A stretch of DNA of 50,590 nucleotides from Bacteroidales bacterium (GTDB lineage: Bacteria > Bacteroidota > Bacteroidia > Bacteroidales > Bacteroidaceae), in the NCBI GenBank assembly GCA_015060865.1, contig SUXS01000021.1:1-50590 (forward strand), written 5' to 3'. Positions 17,814 to 26,456 of this stretch are shown here, piece by piece; within the stretch, counting starts at the first letter, position 1, and every line of letters begins with the position of its first letter. Position numbers and translations under genes: made by a program. Below the pieces are notes generated by a model. It was not told the origin of the DNA. It saw nothing but the letters and a program-made list of their open reading frames with translations, and ran no database searches.

Positions 17814-17876
17814 CTCCGAAGGCACCGAGGACTCGGAATTATCCGAGAACTCTGAGTGCTCTGAGAACTCCGAAAA
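17814..17876. repeat. Degenerate 9-bp tandem repeat between blaI and blaR1-like genes
   Basis: Seven consecutive 9-mers: ctccgaagg, caccgagga, ctcggaatt, atccgagaa, ctctgagtg, ctctgagaa, ctccgaaaa. The middle forms a CTCGGA-N4-TCCGAG hairpin. Confidence 0.75.
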
Positions 17877-17899
17877 CCATGAACTTATAATTTAGAAAG

Positions 17900-19603
17900 A
17901 TGATAGCATTCTTATCCTATATCCTAAAAGTCTCGCTCAGCCTGGCGGCATTCTATATGTTCTACAAGCTGCTGTGCAGTCGCGACACGCTGCATCGGTT
18001 CAATCGCTGCTTGCTGCTGTTCATCCTGGCTCTCTCGGCCGTGGTGCCCTTCATGTATATCGACCTTGGCATCATCAGCCACGAGGCTGCTGTGGAGATT
18101 GGCGAGTTGGGCGCTGCGCTTGAGGCGGAGCCTGTGGAAATGATAGCGATGGAAGATGCTCCTGTATCGCTATGGCAGCGCGTGCCTTGGCAACAGATAC
18201 CGTGGCGAATGATACTGGGTGGCATCTACTGTGCCGGTCTCCTCGCGTGTCTGGCCCATTTCGTAGGTTCGCTCCTCTCCATTGCCCTGCTCATACGCCG
18301 AAACAAATGCCGCGTGATGGCCGATGGCACCATCCTCGTCACACACAACAAAGCATACGGACCCTTCTCGTGGATGCGCTACATCATCGTCTCGGAGCAG
18401 GACCTCAGCGACAACTTCGATATGATACTCGCTCATGAGCGTGCCCATATACGCCTACACCACTCGTGGGACCTGCTCTTCGTACAGCTCTGTGCCACGG
18501 TGCAGTGGTTCAACCCCGCAGCCTGGCTTCTCAAGCGCGAACTCGAGGCCATCCACGAATTTGAGGCCGACAGCGACACCCTGCGCCAAGGGTTCGATGC
18601 CCGCCAATACCAGCTACGCCTTTTCGAGGAGGCCGTGGGCGTGAAGTTCAATACGATCACTAATAATTTCAACAATTGTTCCACTAAAAAACGTATTATT
18701 ATGATGATGAAAAGACAAACCAGTCCGTGGGCACGGATGAAAGCTCTGTTCGTGCTCCCAGTAGCCTTCGTGGCGGTAGCCGTAATCTCCTGCACTTCGC
18801 CGAAGGAGAAGAAGACAGATGCTGACCAAGAGGTTGTGCAGCAGGAGCAGCCTGCAAGTGCTGACGAAATCCAAGTTGTTGCTAATGCTCCCACGCCAAA
18901 AGCCGAAGAGCAGGGCGAAATCTTCCAAGTCGTAGAGGAGCATCCGCAGTTCCCTGGCGGTGATGCTGAGCTGATGAAGTTCTTGCAACAGAATGTCAAG
19001 TACCCCAAGGAGGCTCAAGAGCAGGGCAAGCAGGGCCGTGTGATTGTGCAGTTTGTGGTAAACAAGGATGGCAGTATCAGCAACGATACCATAGTGCGCT
19101 CTGTGGATCCCTTGCTCGATGCCGAGGCTTTGCGCGTAGTACGTAGCATGCCCAACTGGACACCCGGTAAGCAGCGCGGTAAGGAGGTGCGCGTACGCTT
19201 TACATTGCCTGTAACCTTCCGCTTGGATGGTGGTGCAGAAAGTAAGCTTGTGAAGATACAGGTAAGCGTAGAGAAGACGGGCGAAGAAATCTTTAACGTC
19301 GTAGAGCAGATGCCCGAGTATCCTGGTGGTATGGGAGAGTTGATGAAATTCTTGCAACGGAATGTGAGGTACCCCAAGGAGGCTCAGGAGCAGGGTAAGC
19401 AGGGTCGTGTGGTTGTGCAGTTTGTGGTAGAGAAAGATGGCAGCATCACCGATGCCGAGATTGCGAAGTCTGTAGATCCGCAGCTTGATGCAGAGGCCTT
19501 GCGCGTAGTGAATGCTATGCCCAACTGGACACCTGGTAAGCAGCGTGGCAAGGAGGTGCGCACACGCTTTACAGTTCCTGTAACCTTCCGTCTAAGCAAT
19601 TAA
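17900..19603 (+). CDS. BlaR1-like M56 membrane peptidase with two tandem TonB C-terminal domains
   Basis: Predicted membrane sensor-protease pairing with the BlaI repressor. N-terminal hydrophobic segments lie at about 1-55 and 105-135. The zinc motif HERAH is at about 179-183, with EFEAD further on. A transmembrane stretch follows at about 285-300 (LFVLPVAFVAVAVISC). Two TonB C-terminal domains lie at about 339-445 and 462-566, offset by 123 codons. Both contain YPKEAQEQGKQGR and MPNWTPGKQRGKEVR. M56-TonB fusions are common in Bacteroidetes, but a near-identical duplicated domain is notable. The ligand is unknown. Confidence 0.9.
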   Translation: MIAFLSYILKVSLSLAAFYMFYKLLCSRDTLHRFNRCLLLFILALSAVVPFMYIDLGIISHEAAVEIGELGAALEAEPVEMIAMEDAPVSLWQRVPWQQIPWRMILGGIYCAGLLACLAHFVGSLLSIALLIRRNKCRVMADGTILVTHNKAYGPFSWMRYIIVSEQDLSDNFDMILAHERAHIRLHHSWDLLFVQLCATVQWFNPAAWLLKRELEAIHEFEADSDTLRQGFDARQYQLRLFEEAVGVKFNTITNNFNNCSTKKRIIMMMKRQTSPWARMKALFVLPVAFVAVAVISCTSPKEKKTDADQEVVQQEQPASADEIQVVANAPTPKAEEQGEIFQVVEEHPQFPGGDAELMKFLQQNVKYPKEAQEQGKQGRVIVQFVVNKDGSISNDTIVRSVDPLLDAEALRVVRSMPNWTPGKQRGKEVRVRFTLPVTFRLDGGAESKLVKIQVSVEKTGEEIFNVVEQMPEYPGGMGELMKFLQRNVRYPKEAQEQGKQGRVVVQFVVEKDGSITDAEIAKSVDPQLDAEALRVVNAMPNWTPGKQRGKEVRTRFTVPVTFRLSN

Positions 19604-19661
19604 AATTCCACTAATCTAGCGACATTGTAAAAATACTTTCTTCATGATGCAATGTCAAATA

Positions 19662-19694
19662 GAGCGGGCACATCCGAGATGGATGCGCCCGCTC
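19662..19694 (+). terminator. Terminator-like hairpin after the M56-TonB gene
   Basis: GAGCGGGC-A-CATCC, loop GAGAT, then GGATG-C-GCCCGCTC: 13 paired positions and one mismatch. A T-rich stretch begins a few bases later. A looser repeat GACATTG...CAATGTC sits just upstream (19621-19656). Confidence 0.65.
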
Positions 19695-19762
19695 CGTCTT
19701 ATCTATGCGGTTCTTTGTTTTTTTGCAAATTATTTCAAGTACAAGAGAAAGCTTTTCAAGAA

Positions 19763-19926
19763 TTTTCATAGGCTTGAAAATAAATTTCCACCATGGTGAA
19801 AAAAGTTTGTCACAAGTATGATAAAAATTTGTCACAGGCTCGACAATGTTCTGTCAAACCCATGACAAAGCTATTTGGGTTGATCCAAACTAAAACTGTA
19901 GTTTAGATAAGGGGAAACTAAAGTTT
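19763..19926. repeat. Array of imperfect palindromes with 22-bp centre spacing
   Basis: Dyad centres at 19771.5, 19793.5, 19815.5, 19837.5, 19859.5 and 19881.5 are each exactly 22 bp apart. Two further dyads are at 19898.5 and 19920.5, again 22 bp apart. Arms are 5-6 bp: TTTTCA/TGAAAA, CCACC/GGTG, TCA/TGA with TTT/AAA, TTGTC/GACAA, TGTCA/TGACA, TTTGG/CCAAA, AAACT/AGTTT twice. Most have a 6-nt centre. It lies between convergent genes. Confidence 0.8.
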
Positions 19927-19977
19927 GCGATATGTTCTGGCGTTATAGTATTCATCGCGCCCGTATCCGCTGAGCAA

Positions 19978-21324
19978 TTAAAAGAGGTAGTTGAAGCCGA
20001 TGTTGTTCCATAGCTTCTGGCCATCGCGACCATCGAGGGCGCGGGCCATCTCGAAGGAGATGACGAAGTTGCGGTTCATCACTATCTTCAAGCCGCATCC
20101 TGCGGTGGCGTGGAGCTTCTCTTCGTTGCCTGAGTAGAAGGGGTCATCCTTACCAACCTGTTCGGGATGAGACGATATCCACTTCTCATACGCCGCCTTC
20201 TGCTCTTCGAGGCGGTAGGGCTGAATCACCTGACCCATGTCGAAGAAGGGATTGAGGGCGATATGGAAGTTTTGGTTGATGAAGCGGAAGTTCACGATGC
20301 GCCAGCGGAACTCGGTGTTGAGCCATGCCATGCCGTTGCCCACTACGCCGTTGCGGTTGATACCGCGCACGGAGGCGTTGCCGCCTAAGCCCTCGGTGTA
20401 GACCTTGCGGAAGAAGAGGGTGTTGAGGTTGTTGATGAAGTAGTAGGGAATCTCGCCGGCGAGCTTGGTCTGTATGCCCAGGCGGTAGGCGAAGGTGAGG
20501 CGGTCTTTCCATACGGGCACGTAGTGGCTACCCACGAAGGTAAAGCCGAGGTTGCTGTAGCCTGCGCGGTCGATGATGTCGGGGGCGCCTACGAGGGTGG
20601 CTTCGATGTTGACGCCGCGGGTGGGGTCGCTATCGTGGTCGCGGGTGTCGTAGACGAGGCCTGCCTTGAGCTGGAGCACATTACCGCCATGGGCTTCGTT
20701 GTCGTCGCGGATGAGGCCTGCGGTGCAGTAGAGGTCGTAGAGCGATACTTGGTCCTTGTACTTGTTCAAAGTGACGTTGCCAGTTTGTATGTTGTAGTAA
20801 CCAAAACCTGCAGCCCAGTGGAGGTTGCCCGTGATGCGGCGTTGCACGCTGGTGACAATGCGAAACTGATTACGGCGCATCTTGTAAAATGCTGAGGCTG
20901 CATCCTCTTCTAATGCTGCTCCGGTAAGAGGAAGAATATACTCTGGCATATAGGGCGATGCATAGCCGTTGAAGCCGTAGAAGTCGAACTTCTTGGCGTT
21001 GAAGTAGGTGCAGTCGAAGAAGAGTTTGCCGTCGGGGATGAGGGTCTTGAAGTCACCGTAGCAACGCAGGAGCGATGAACCGCCCGTGTAGGTGGAGGCT
21101 TCGAGGTTCACCTTGTAGTTGTAGGAGGGGTAGTTGGTGCCGTCGCCGTAGTTGAAGATGTCGACACAGGCGCCGTACTGGAAGCCGAGGTCGCTATCCC
21201 AACCCACTACGGGCAGGGGACCGAAGTTCCAACCCTTCTTGATAATCTCTTTACTATTATCCTGAGCAATCAAGCCCAAGGTTGTTGCACAAAGCAACAA
21301 CATCAACATGCATTGCCTTTTCAT
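19978..21324 (-). CDS. Omp85/surface-antigen (D15) type outer-membrane barrel
   Basis: 448 residues with a signal peptide ending GLIAQDN. The C-terminal barrel has Omp85 hallmarks: VYDTRDHDSDPTRG (strand-1 type motif), ASVRGINRNGVVGNG (VRGxxR-type loop 6) and terminal GFNYLF ending in Phe. No POTRA domains are evident, so it is a short form not expected to be BamA itself. It is probably an outer-membrane transporter of unknown cargo. The ATG at 21324 lies 10 nt after the preceding secreted-protein gene, suggesting one operon. Confidence 0.8.
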   Translation of the reverse strand: MKRQCMLMLLLCATTLGLIAQDNSKEIIKKGWNFGPLPVVGWDSDLGFQYGACVDIFNYGDGTNYPSYNYKVNLEASTYTGGSSLLRCYGDFKTLIPDGKLFFDCTYFNAKKFDFYGFNGYASPYMPEYILPLTGAALEEDAASAFYKMRRNQFRIVTSVQRRITGNLHWAAGFGYYNIQTGNVTLNKYKDQVSLYDLYCTAGLIRDDNEAHGGNVLQLKAGLVYDTRDHDSDPTRGVNIEATLVGAPDIIDRAGYSNLGFTFVGSHYVPVWKDRLTFAYRLGIQTKLAGEIPYYFINNLNTLFFRKVYTEGLGGNASVRGINRNGVVGNGMAWLNTEFRWRIVNFRFINQNFHIALNPFFDMGQVIQPYRLEEQKAAYEKWISSHPEQVGKDDPFYSGNEEKLHATAGCGLKIVMNRNFVISFEMARALDGRDGQKLWNNIGFNYLF

Positions 21325-21334
21325 ACTATAATCT

Positions 21335-23428
21335 TTATGGTTTATATATTATCTTCTGTCCATTCACAATATAGACTCCTGCACTATTCAAGGTATACAC
21401 ACGCCTGCCTTGCAGGTCGTAGATGAGGGGTGAGGGTTGAGGACTGATAGTTGAGGGTTGAGGAGCTATATCAGTAGTCCCACTAAAGTTGAAGCGTAAG
21501 CCGTTGCTCAACTGTATGCCATCATCGCCAGTGTCAATATCTTCGTCGAAGATGCCGAAGTTGCTTAGGTCGAGTGCCAAATAGGCCCTATTGGCATTAT
21601 TGAGAAACTGTCCGTCGGTGAGTGTGGGGTGGTACATAGCTACAAGGCCATTTTTCCTGGCCAGTACGTAGTAGGCATATCCTTTCTGGGCTGTGATATA
21701 GGTATCAATCGCCGTACCGCTCAGCAGGTTGCCCTCCATCTCCTCGGCCAAAGCCTCGTGGACATGCAGTAAGCCATAAACGCCGGCAGGAGCCCTAAGA
21801 ACTACGCCAGTACGAGCCGGCAAGACACCCTTAACCTGCTGCATAACCAACTCCGTTCCGACAACACCCGTAATAATGTAAGCCTCCAGTTCCTTTGGTA
21901 TCACCACTGGAGTATCCAAATACATGGTAGCATAACCTGCAGAGGTAATATTAATCGGAGTATATGACGTAAAGAGGGGATTTATCACTTTTTTCTTATA
22001 GATAGAGGGCAATCTATAAGAAGCCGTACTTGCAGAATAAGCTGCAAAACGAGTATTCAAAGTGCTATATTTTAGGTATCGGGTAATATCAAAGTTGCTT
22101 TTTATAGAAGCTAAACCGTTTTCAACAGTTATACTCCAAGAATCCTCACCATCAGACATAAGCAGTTCTGTCCCAGAACGATTATATGCCAAATATTTTG
22201 AATTCTCAACAAATGTGTAATCATCACCACTTTTCCCTAAAACAAACACACGCGTATCTGTTGATGGTGTTAACATATCACCATTAATCTCTACAGTTGT
22301 CGGGAGCGCATATTTATTTTTCGAATTTAATCCATCTTTAGAAATAGCCACGCCATCATTATTCTCGGCAATTATTACCGAATCGCCAGCCTTCAAATCT
22401 GCAACGTCATTAACAAGTACATAAGCATCGTATAAGACAGGCTCAGATAATCCACTTGAGGAAAGTACTGCATAAAGCATCATATCAGAGTATACATCAA
22501 GAGGAAATGTAGCCATTTCTGATGCGTTGGCATCCAAGGCCCATCCTGATACAAGAAGCCCAGAAGGGAGACTGACAGGCAGTATCGATTGCTCATCCAA
22601 CAACACTCCTCTCGGCCAAGTCATGTTGGTAGTTTGTCCGTTCACATTAAGCGCTATAGTAAAGGAAGAGGGAGCCTTTGTATAGGTTGCTGTTACAACA
22701 TCACTGACCACACCATCCAAAACGGCAACCGCTTTGAGTGTCGTCGTTACATCTATAGAAAACGGAGCAGCATATATATTACCATTTTCCATTGATGGTT
22801 CTGTACCATCAGTCGTGTAACGCACTATTGCACCATCGGGAATATCAGTAATTACGATTTCGTAAGAGTCATCAAATACAGCAGAAGCAGGGAGTGTAGG
22901 TGAGGTCAGTTTACTCGCAACAGAATATTCTATAGTTACACTTTTGCAATACAAAGAATTCTCTGTTGAAGAAATGGCAATTACAAGGTCCTCTCCCAAG
23001 CCAACCTTAGTGTTTGTAACTTTCGGAACGACATCAACATATGCATTACTATAACTCCCATACCAAGAATCAAAGCCCGACTCAGCGATTGAGGCAATCA
23101 CCTCGTCCCCGACTTTAATGCTTAACGAACCCGCCCCTGTATCTTTATTGGACCTCATATTAAGAGTAATCCCATGAATAGTATACCCATCAAAACCAGA
23201 GAAAGTATAAGTCATATTATAACCTTCGGTCAACTGGACACTGCTGTTATTGGGGTATGTAGTACTAAACGAAGCGGACACATTATCAGGAGCCGTAGCA
23301 TCATCTGTGCACGATATTTCTGTCTTGCTCGTCTGTGCATAGGTAACTTTTACCGTTTCTGCAGAGATACGGTCAACACTTAACAGCGATAAGAAACAAA
23401 TAAAAGATATAACAATTCTACTTCTCAT
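21335..23428 (-). CDS. Secreted modular protein with chitobiase-like domain and T9SS tail
   Basis: 697 residues with a signal peptide ending DRISAETVKV. Residues about 175-255 (GAIVRYTTDGTEP...FSIDVTTTLKAVAVLDG) match the C-terminal domain of chitobiase/beta-hexosaminidase, a beta-sandwich often used as a spacer. No catalytic domain was recognised. The C-terminus (LIYDLQGRRVYTLNSAGVYI...) is a T9SS sorting-type tail. Just before the tail, a heptamer DNA repeat encodes APQPSTISPQPSPLI, a low-complexity linker. It sits in a run of minus-strand genes for secreted proteins. Confidence 0.65.
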   Translation of the reverse strand: MRSRIVISFICFLSLLSVDRISAETVKVTYAQTSKTEISCTDDATAPDNVSASFSTTYPNNSSVQLTEGYNMTYTFSGFDGYTIHGITLNMRSNKDTGAGSLSIKVGDEVIASIAESGFDSWYGSYSNAYVDVVPKVTNTKVGLGEDLVIAISSTENSLYCKSVTIEYSVASKLTSPTLPASAVFDDSYEIVITDIPDGAIVRYTTDGTEPSMENGNIYAAPFSIDVTTTLKAVAVLDGVVSDVVTATYTKAPSSFTIALNVNGQTTNMTWPRGVLLDEQSILPVSLPSGLLVSGWALDANASEMATFPLDVYSDMMLYAVLSSSGLSEPVLYDAYVLVNDVADLKAGDSVIIAENNDGVAISKDGLNSKNKYALPTTVEINGDMLTPSTDTRVFVLGKSGDDYTFVENSKYLAYNRSGTELLMSDGEDSWSITVENGLASIKSNFDITRYLKYSTLNTRFAAYSASTASYRLPSIYKKKVINPLFTSYTPINITSAGYATMYLDTPVVIPKELEAYIITGVVGTELVMQQVKGVLPARTGVVLRAPAGVYGLLHVHEALAEEMEGNLLSGTAIDTYITAQKGYAYYVLARKNGLVAMYHPTLTDGQFLNNANRAYLALDLSNFGIFDEDIDTGDDGIQLSNGLRFNFSGTTDIAPQPSTISPQPSPLIYDLQGRRVYTLNSAGVYIVNGQKIIYKP
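21422..21463. repeat. Heptamer repeat inside the secreted-protein gene
   Basis: Six 7-bp words on the plus strand: gatgagg, ggtgagg, gttgagg, actgata, gttgagg, gttgagg. On the coding strand it makes a Pro/Ser/Gln linker just before the sorting tail. Confidence 0.8.
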
Positions 23429-23466
23429 AAAAAATATTGATTCTACATTAGCATCGTACTAACTAT

Positions 23467-26403
23467 TTATTCGCCCATCTCCTTCTTCAGCTGTGTGGTG
23501 GCTTTCTGTATCATGTCGTGCGTACCGCTACCATCACCCACATAGCTCACCACCATGTCGGCATAGTCGATAGCCTTCTGCAGGTCGCTGCTGCGGCTCG
23601 GGTGGCGCTGCTTGGCGCGGGTGATGAGGGGGAGTAGCTCGCCCAGGTCTTCCAGCTCGGCCAGGTTGCCGGGGCGCATGGTGTTGATGGCGGCGTTCAA
23701 ATTGACAATTGACAATTGACAATTGGCAATCAGCTCCTCGGGCAGACTGCTGATTTCTCTTTCACCAATAACCTTTATCAAACTGTCGGCTGCGGCATAC
23801 TGCTCCATCAGTCGGGCATATCCGTGGGGTGCCCAAGGTGCGTGGTCGGGTACCTTCACCGTCATGGCATGCCAGTCTTCCTGTGCCTTCTTGCGCTCGG
23901 CGACGACAAGCATCAGTGCCTGCAGCTCCTTGAGGTCGGCACCGCCACTTACCTGATTGCCAGTGCGGGCAATGCGCAGGTAGTGTGTCTGGTTGCGGTC
24001 GAGGGCATAGTCGGGGATGAAGGTGCGCTCGCCCACGGTGAGCGTATAGAGGTTGCCGTGTGTGCCGCTCTCTGTGGTGGGGCGGTTGGCAATCACGTTG
24101 CCCAGGTCACTGTCGAGCGTCACGGTAGCATCGGCCCAGTTATCGATACCTGTGGTACCCATGGCCAAGGGACCATACATCAGCGTACCTGTCCACATGG
24201 GAGCAAACGGGGTGTTGGTCTCGTTGGGTGCGGTAGCGGCTGTGGTCATGCGGTCGGGACCGTAGTTGACGTGCTTTGTGAAGGGGAGGTGTACCTCTAC
24301 TACATCGCCCTTCTTCCACTTGCGGGCAGGGATGGTCACATAGCTGCAGGGTGCATAGTCGGCTGCTACCTCTTCGCCATTGAGTGTCACTTTCACGCCT
24401 TCGGTAGCCCAGTAGGGGATGCGGAGCTTCATGGCAAACTTGCCACGCCCCTTGGCGATGCGTATGGTGCTGTGCTCGGCAGGCCATGTGCACTCCTGCT
24501 CCAGAGTGATGCCTTGCTCGTCCCACTCGGCCACTGAGGGGAGGTAGAGACCTACCCAGATGCAGTCGTCAGAGGTGAAGTAGGCTGCCTCCTGATACTT
24601 GACATGGTTTTCCGAACCTGTACCGCCACAGCAGCTCTCCTGCGGTGTGCGGTTGCCCCAAGGCTTCGAGGCGTTCAGTCCCACGGCATAGTGGTAGGTG
24701 GTGAGGTAGTGCTCGGGGTGGAGCGAACCTACAATCTGATTATAGAGTACGCGCTCGTAGTAGTCCATGTAGCGCGCGTCGTCGGGGTTGAAGCTGTTGA
24801 GGTCCTTCGTCAGCTTGGCCAGGTTGTAGGCGCAGCAGGTCTCGTTCAACGTGGGGTTGGGGCACATCTCGCGACGGTGGTTCATATACACGTTGGTGTT
24901 CATGCTCAGCACCTGTGTGTAGGGTTGGCGGAACATCTCACCGTTGCCCACACCGCCCATGGCGTAGCTGTAGCGGCCCTGTACCATGCCCCAGAAGTTC
25001 TCGGCAATGTTGTGGTAGTAAGGGTTGCCGTTACCACGGAAGCTGCGCAGCGCACTCGTGATCTTGGGGATATGCTGGTTGGCGTGGCGTGTGCGTATGT
25101 CGTCGATATTGCGCGACAGGGGCTCGTAGAATGCAGGTGAGTCGAAGAAGTTGGATGCCTCGAGCAGACGCTCCTTCTCCACGGGGTCTTTCACCATCTC
25201 TGACAGGCGTGCCAGCGACTCGCCCGTACCGCCATCCTCACCGGCGATATACATGTTCCACATCTCGTAGCGGTTGCCCGGTGTGGCGCGGCGCTCCTCA
25301 CGGGTACCGTCGGTCTTCACGTAGGTGCGGTAGTGCAGACGGTTCCAAATCCACAGACCCATGTCCTTGGCTATGAGCAGCGCCTTGGCTGCCACCTTCT
25401 TGTCGTCCACGTAGGTGGCGATGTCGATGAGTCCGGCCAGCTGCTTGTGTATAGAGTAGTAGGGTGCCCATACCCAAGCCTCGTTGTTGTAGCCGCGGTA
25501 CATTTCGATGAGTGCGGGGTGATGGGCAGGGATAGCGTTGATGTATCCGTAGCCATACTTCTCCCACTCCTTCTTGTGCTGGTCAAATGCCTCCCAGGTA
25601 CCCTTCATCTCGCGCAACTCCTCCTCGGGGGCAAAGTCGCGAGCCTCCCAGTATCGGCCCAGCTCCTCGTTCCACACGAAGGTGCGCTCCTGGCACATGC
25701 GCAGCTCGTCTACCATGCGCTTCACGCGAGAGAGCAGCTCGGCCTTCTGCTCCTTGTCGGTAGCGCTGGCATAGGCGAAGGCCAGGGCCGACATGTAGTG
25801 ACCCGATCCATGACCCTTGAGCTTCGTGGTGGGCGAGTCCCATCCGTCCGATACGGTGTAGCCCTCGGTAGGCAGTCCGTAGGTGTCGCGGTAGTTATAC
25901 AGCTGCTGTGTCACGTCCCACGAGAGTATCTCGCGTATGGCGAGGTCGCGGTTCGAGGTGAGGCGGTTGTCGCCCGTGAGGCGCACCTTGTCGAGCGGTA
26001 TAGGCTCGGCCACGGGCACGTTCGACGGCACCTTGTAAGCCTCGGGACTCACGCGCACCTTGGCTGTGATGGGATAGCCGTTGGGGGTGGTGTCGTCACC
26101 GGTGACGAATCCCTCCACGGTGTAGCTCTTGCCGGCGGGGTAGCGTGCTGCATCGGCCTGCTCCTGCTCGGTAGCCAGGGCTGCATTGCTCCAGCGCACC
26201 TGACGATAGGCCTGTGTACCATCGCTATAGGTCACCAGCAGCTGGTAGGGAAGGCGCGGAGCCGTACCCACGGGGCAGCTCACGCTCACGGGTTCCACTT
26301 TAACAATCAATCGTTCTGCTCCCTGAGCATTCATGCCAATAGCAGCAATTGTCCCTTGCAAGAGCATGCAGAGAGCAACCATATTTTTACGCAAATTCAC
26401 CAT
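23467..26403 (-). CDS. Secreted GH127-type glycoside hydrolase (beta-L-arabinofuranosidase family)
   Basis: 978 residues. A signal peptide and an Ig-like domain (about 30-125, QLLVTYSDGTQAYRQVRWSN) are followed by the GH127 (alpha/alpha)6 domain. In HypBA1 of this family zinc is held by Glu and three Cys, one being the nucleophile. Here the matching motifs are NETCCAYN (E521, C523) and QESCCGGTGSEN (C591, C592), so the active site is complete. The likely substrate is arabinose-containing plant glycan or glycoprotein (inference). Near the C-terminus ANCQLSIVNLN is encoded by a 7-bp repeat. Confidence 0.9.
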   Translation of the reverse strand: MVNLRKNMVALCMLLQGTIAAIGMNAQGAERLIVKVEPVSVSCPVGTAPRLPYQLLVTYSDGTQAYRQVRWSNAALATEQEQADAARYPAGKSYTVEGFVTGDDTTPNGYPITAKVRVSPEAYKVPSNVPVAEPIPLDKVRLTGDNRLTSNRDLAIREILSWDVTQQLYNYRDTYGLPTEGYTVSDGWDSPTTKLKGHGSGHYMSALAFAYASATDKEQKAELLSRVKRMVDELRMCQERTFVWNEELGRYWEARDFAPEEELREMKGTWEAFDQHKKEWEKYGYGYINAIPAHHPALIEMYRGYNNEAWVWAPYYSIHKQLAGLIDIATYVDDKKVAAKALLIAKDMGLWIWNRLHYRTYVKTDGTREERRATPGNRYEMWNMYIAGEDGGTGESLARLSEMVKDPVEKERLLEASNFFDSPAFYEPLSRNIDDIRTRHANQHIPKITSALRSFRGNGNPYYHNIAENFWGMVQGRYSYAMGGVGNGEMFRQPYTQVLSMNTNVYMNHRREMCPNPTLNETCCAYNLAKLTKDLNSFNPDDARYMDYYERVLYNQIVGSLHPEHYLTTYHYAVGLNASKPWGNRTPQESCCGGTGSENHVKYQEAAYFTSDDCIWVGLYLPSVAEWDEQGITLEQECTWPAEHSTIRIAKGRGKFAMKLRIPYWATEGVKVTLNGEEVAADYAPCSYVTIPARKWKKGDVVEVHLPFTKHVNYGPDRMTTAATAPNETNTPFAPMWTGTLMYGPLAMGTTGIDNWADATVTLDSDLGNVIANRPTTESGTHGNLYTLTVGERTFIPDYALDRNQTHYLRIARTGNQVSGGADLKELQALMLVVAERKKAQEDWHAMTVKVPDHAPWAPHGYARLMEQYAAADSLIKVIGEREISSLPEELIANCQLSIVNLNAAINTMRPGNLAELEDLGELLPLITRAKQRHPSRSSDLQKAIDYADMVVSYVGDGSGTHDMIQKATTQLKKEMGE
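23701..23728. repeat. Heptamer repeat inside the GH127 gene
   Basis: attgaca three times then attggca. On the coding strand it reads as NCQLSIVN, an in-frame insertion in a helical C-terminal region. Confidence 0.85.
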
Positions 26404-26456
26404 AATAATATCAAAATCATCCTCAAAAAGTGCAATAACACACGTTAGTTTTTATT

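Noticed and set aside
19611..19835. 74-codon minus-strand frame in the gap after the M56-TonB gene
   Set aside because: Its sequence is mostly the palindrome array and the terminator hairpin read as codons (TNFYHTCDKLFSPWWKFIF), so it is repeat DNA, not a gene.
25333..26448. 371-codon open frame on the plus strand across the GH127 gene
   Set aside because: It is antisense to a well-supported glycoside hydrolase with intact zinc-site motifs. Its composition (runs of V, G, H) is typical of a shadow in GC-rich codon bias.
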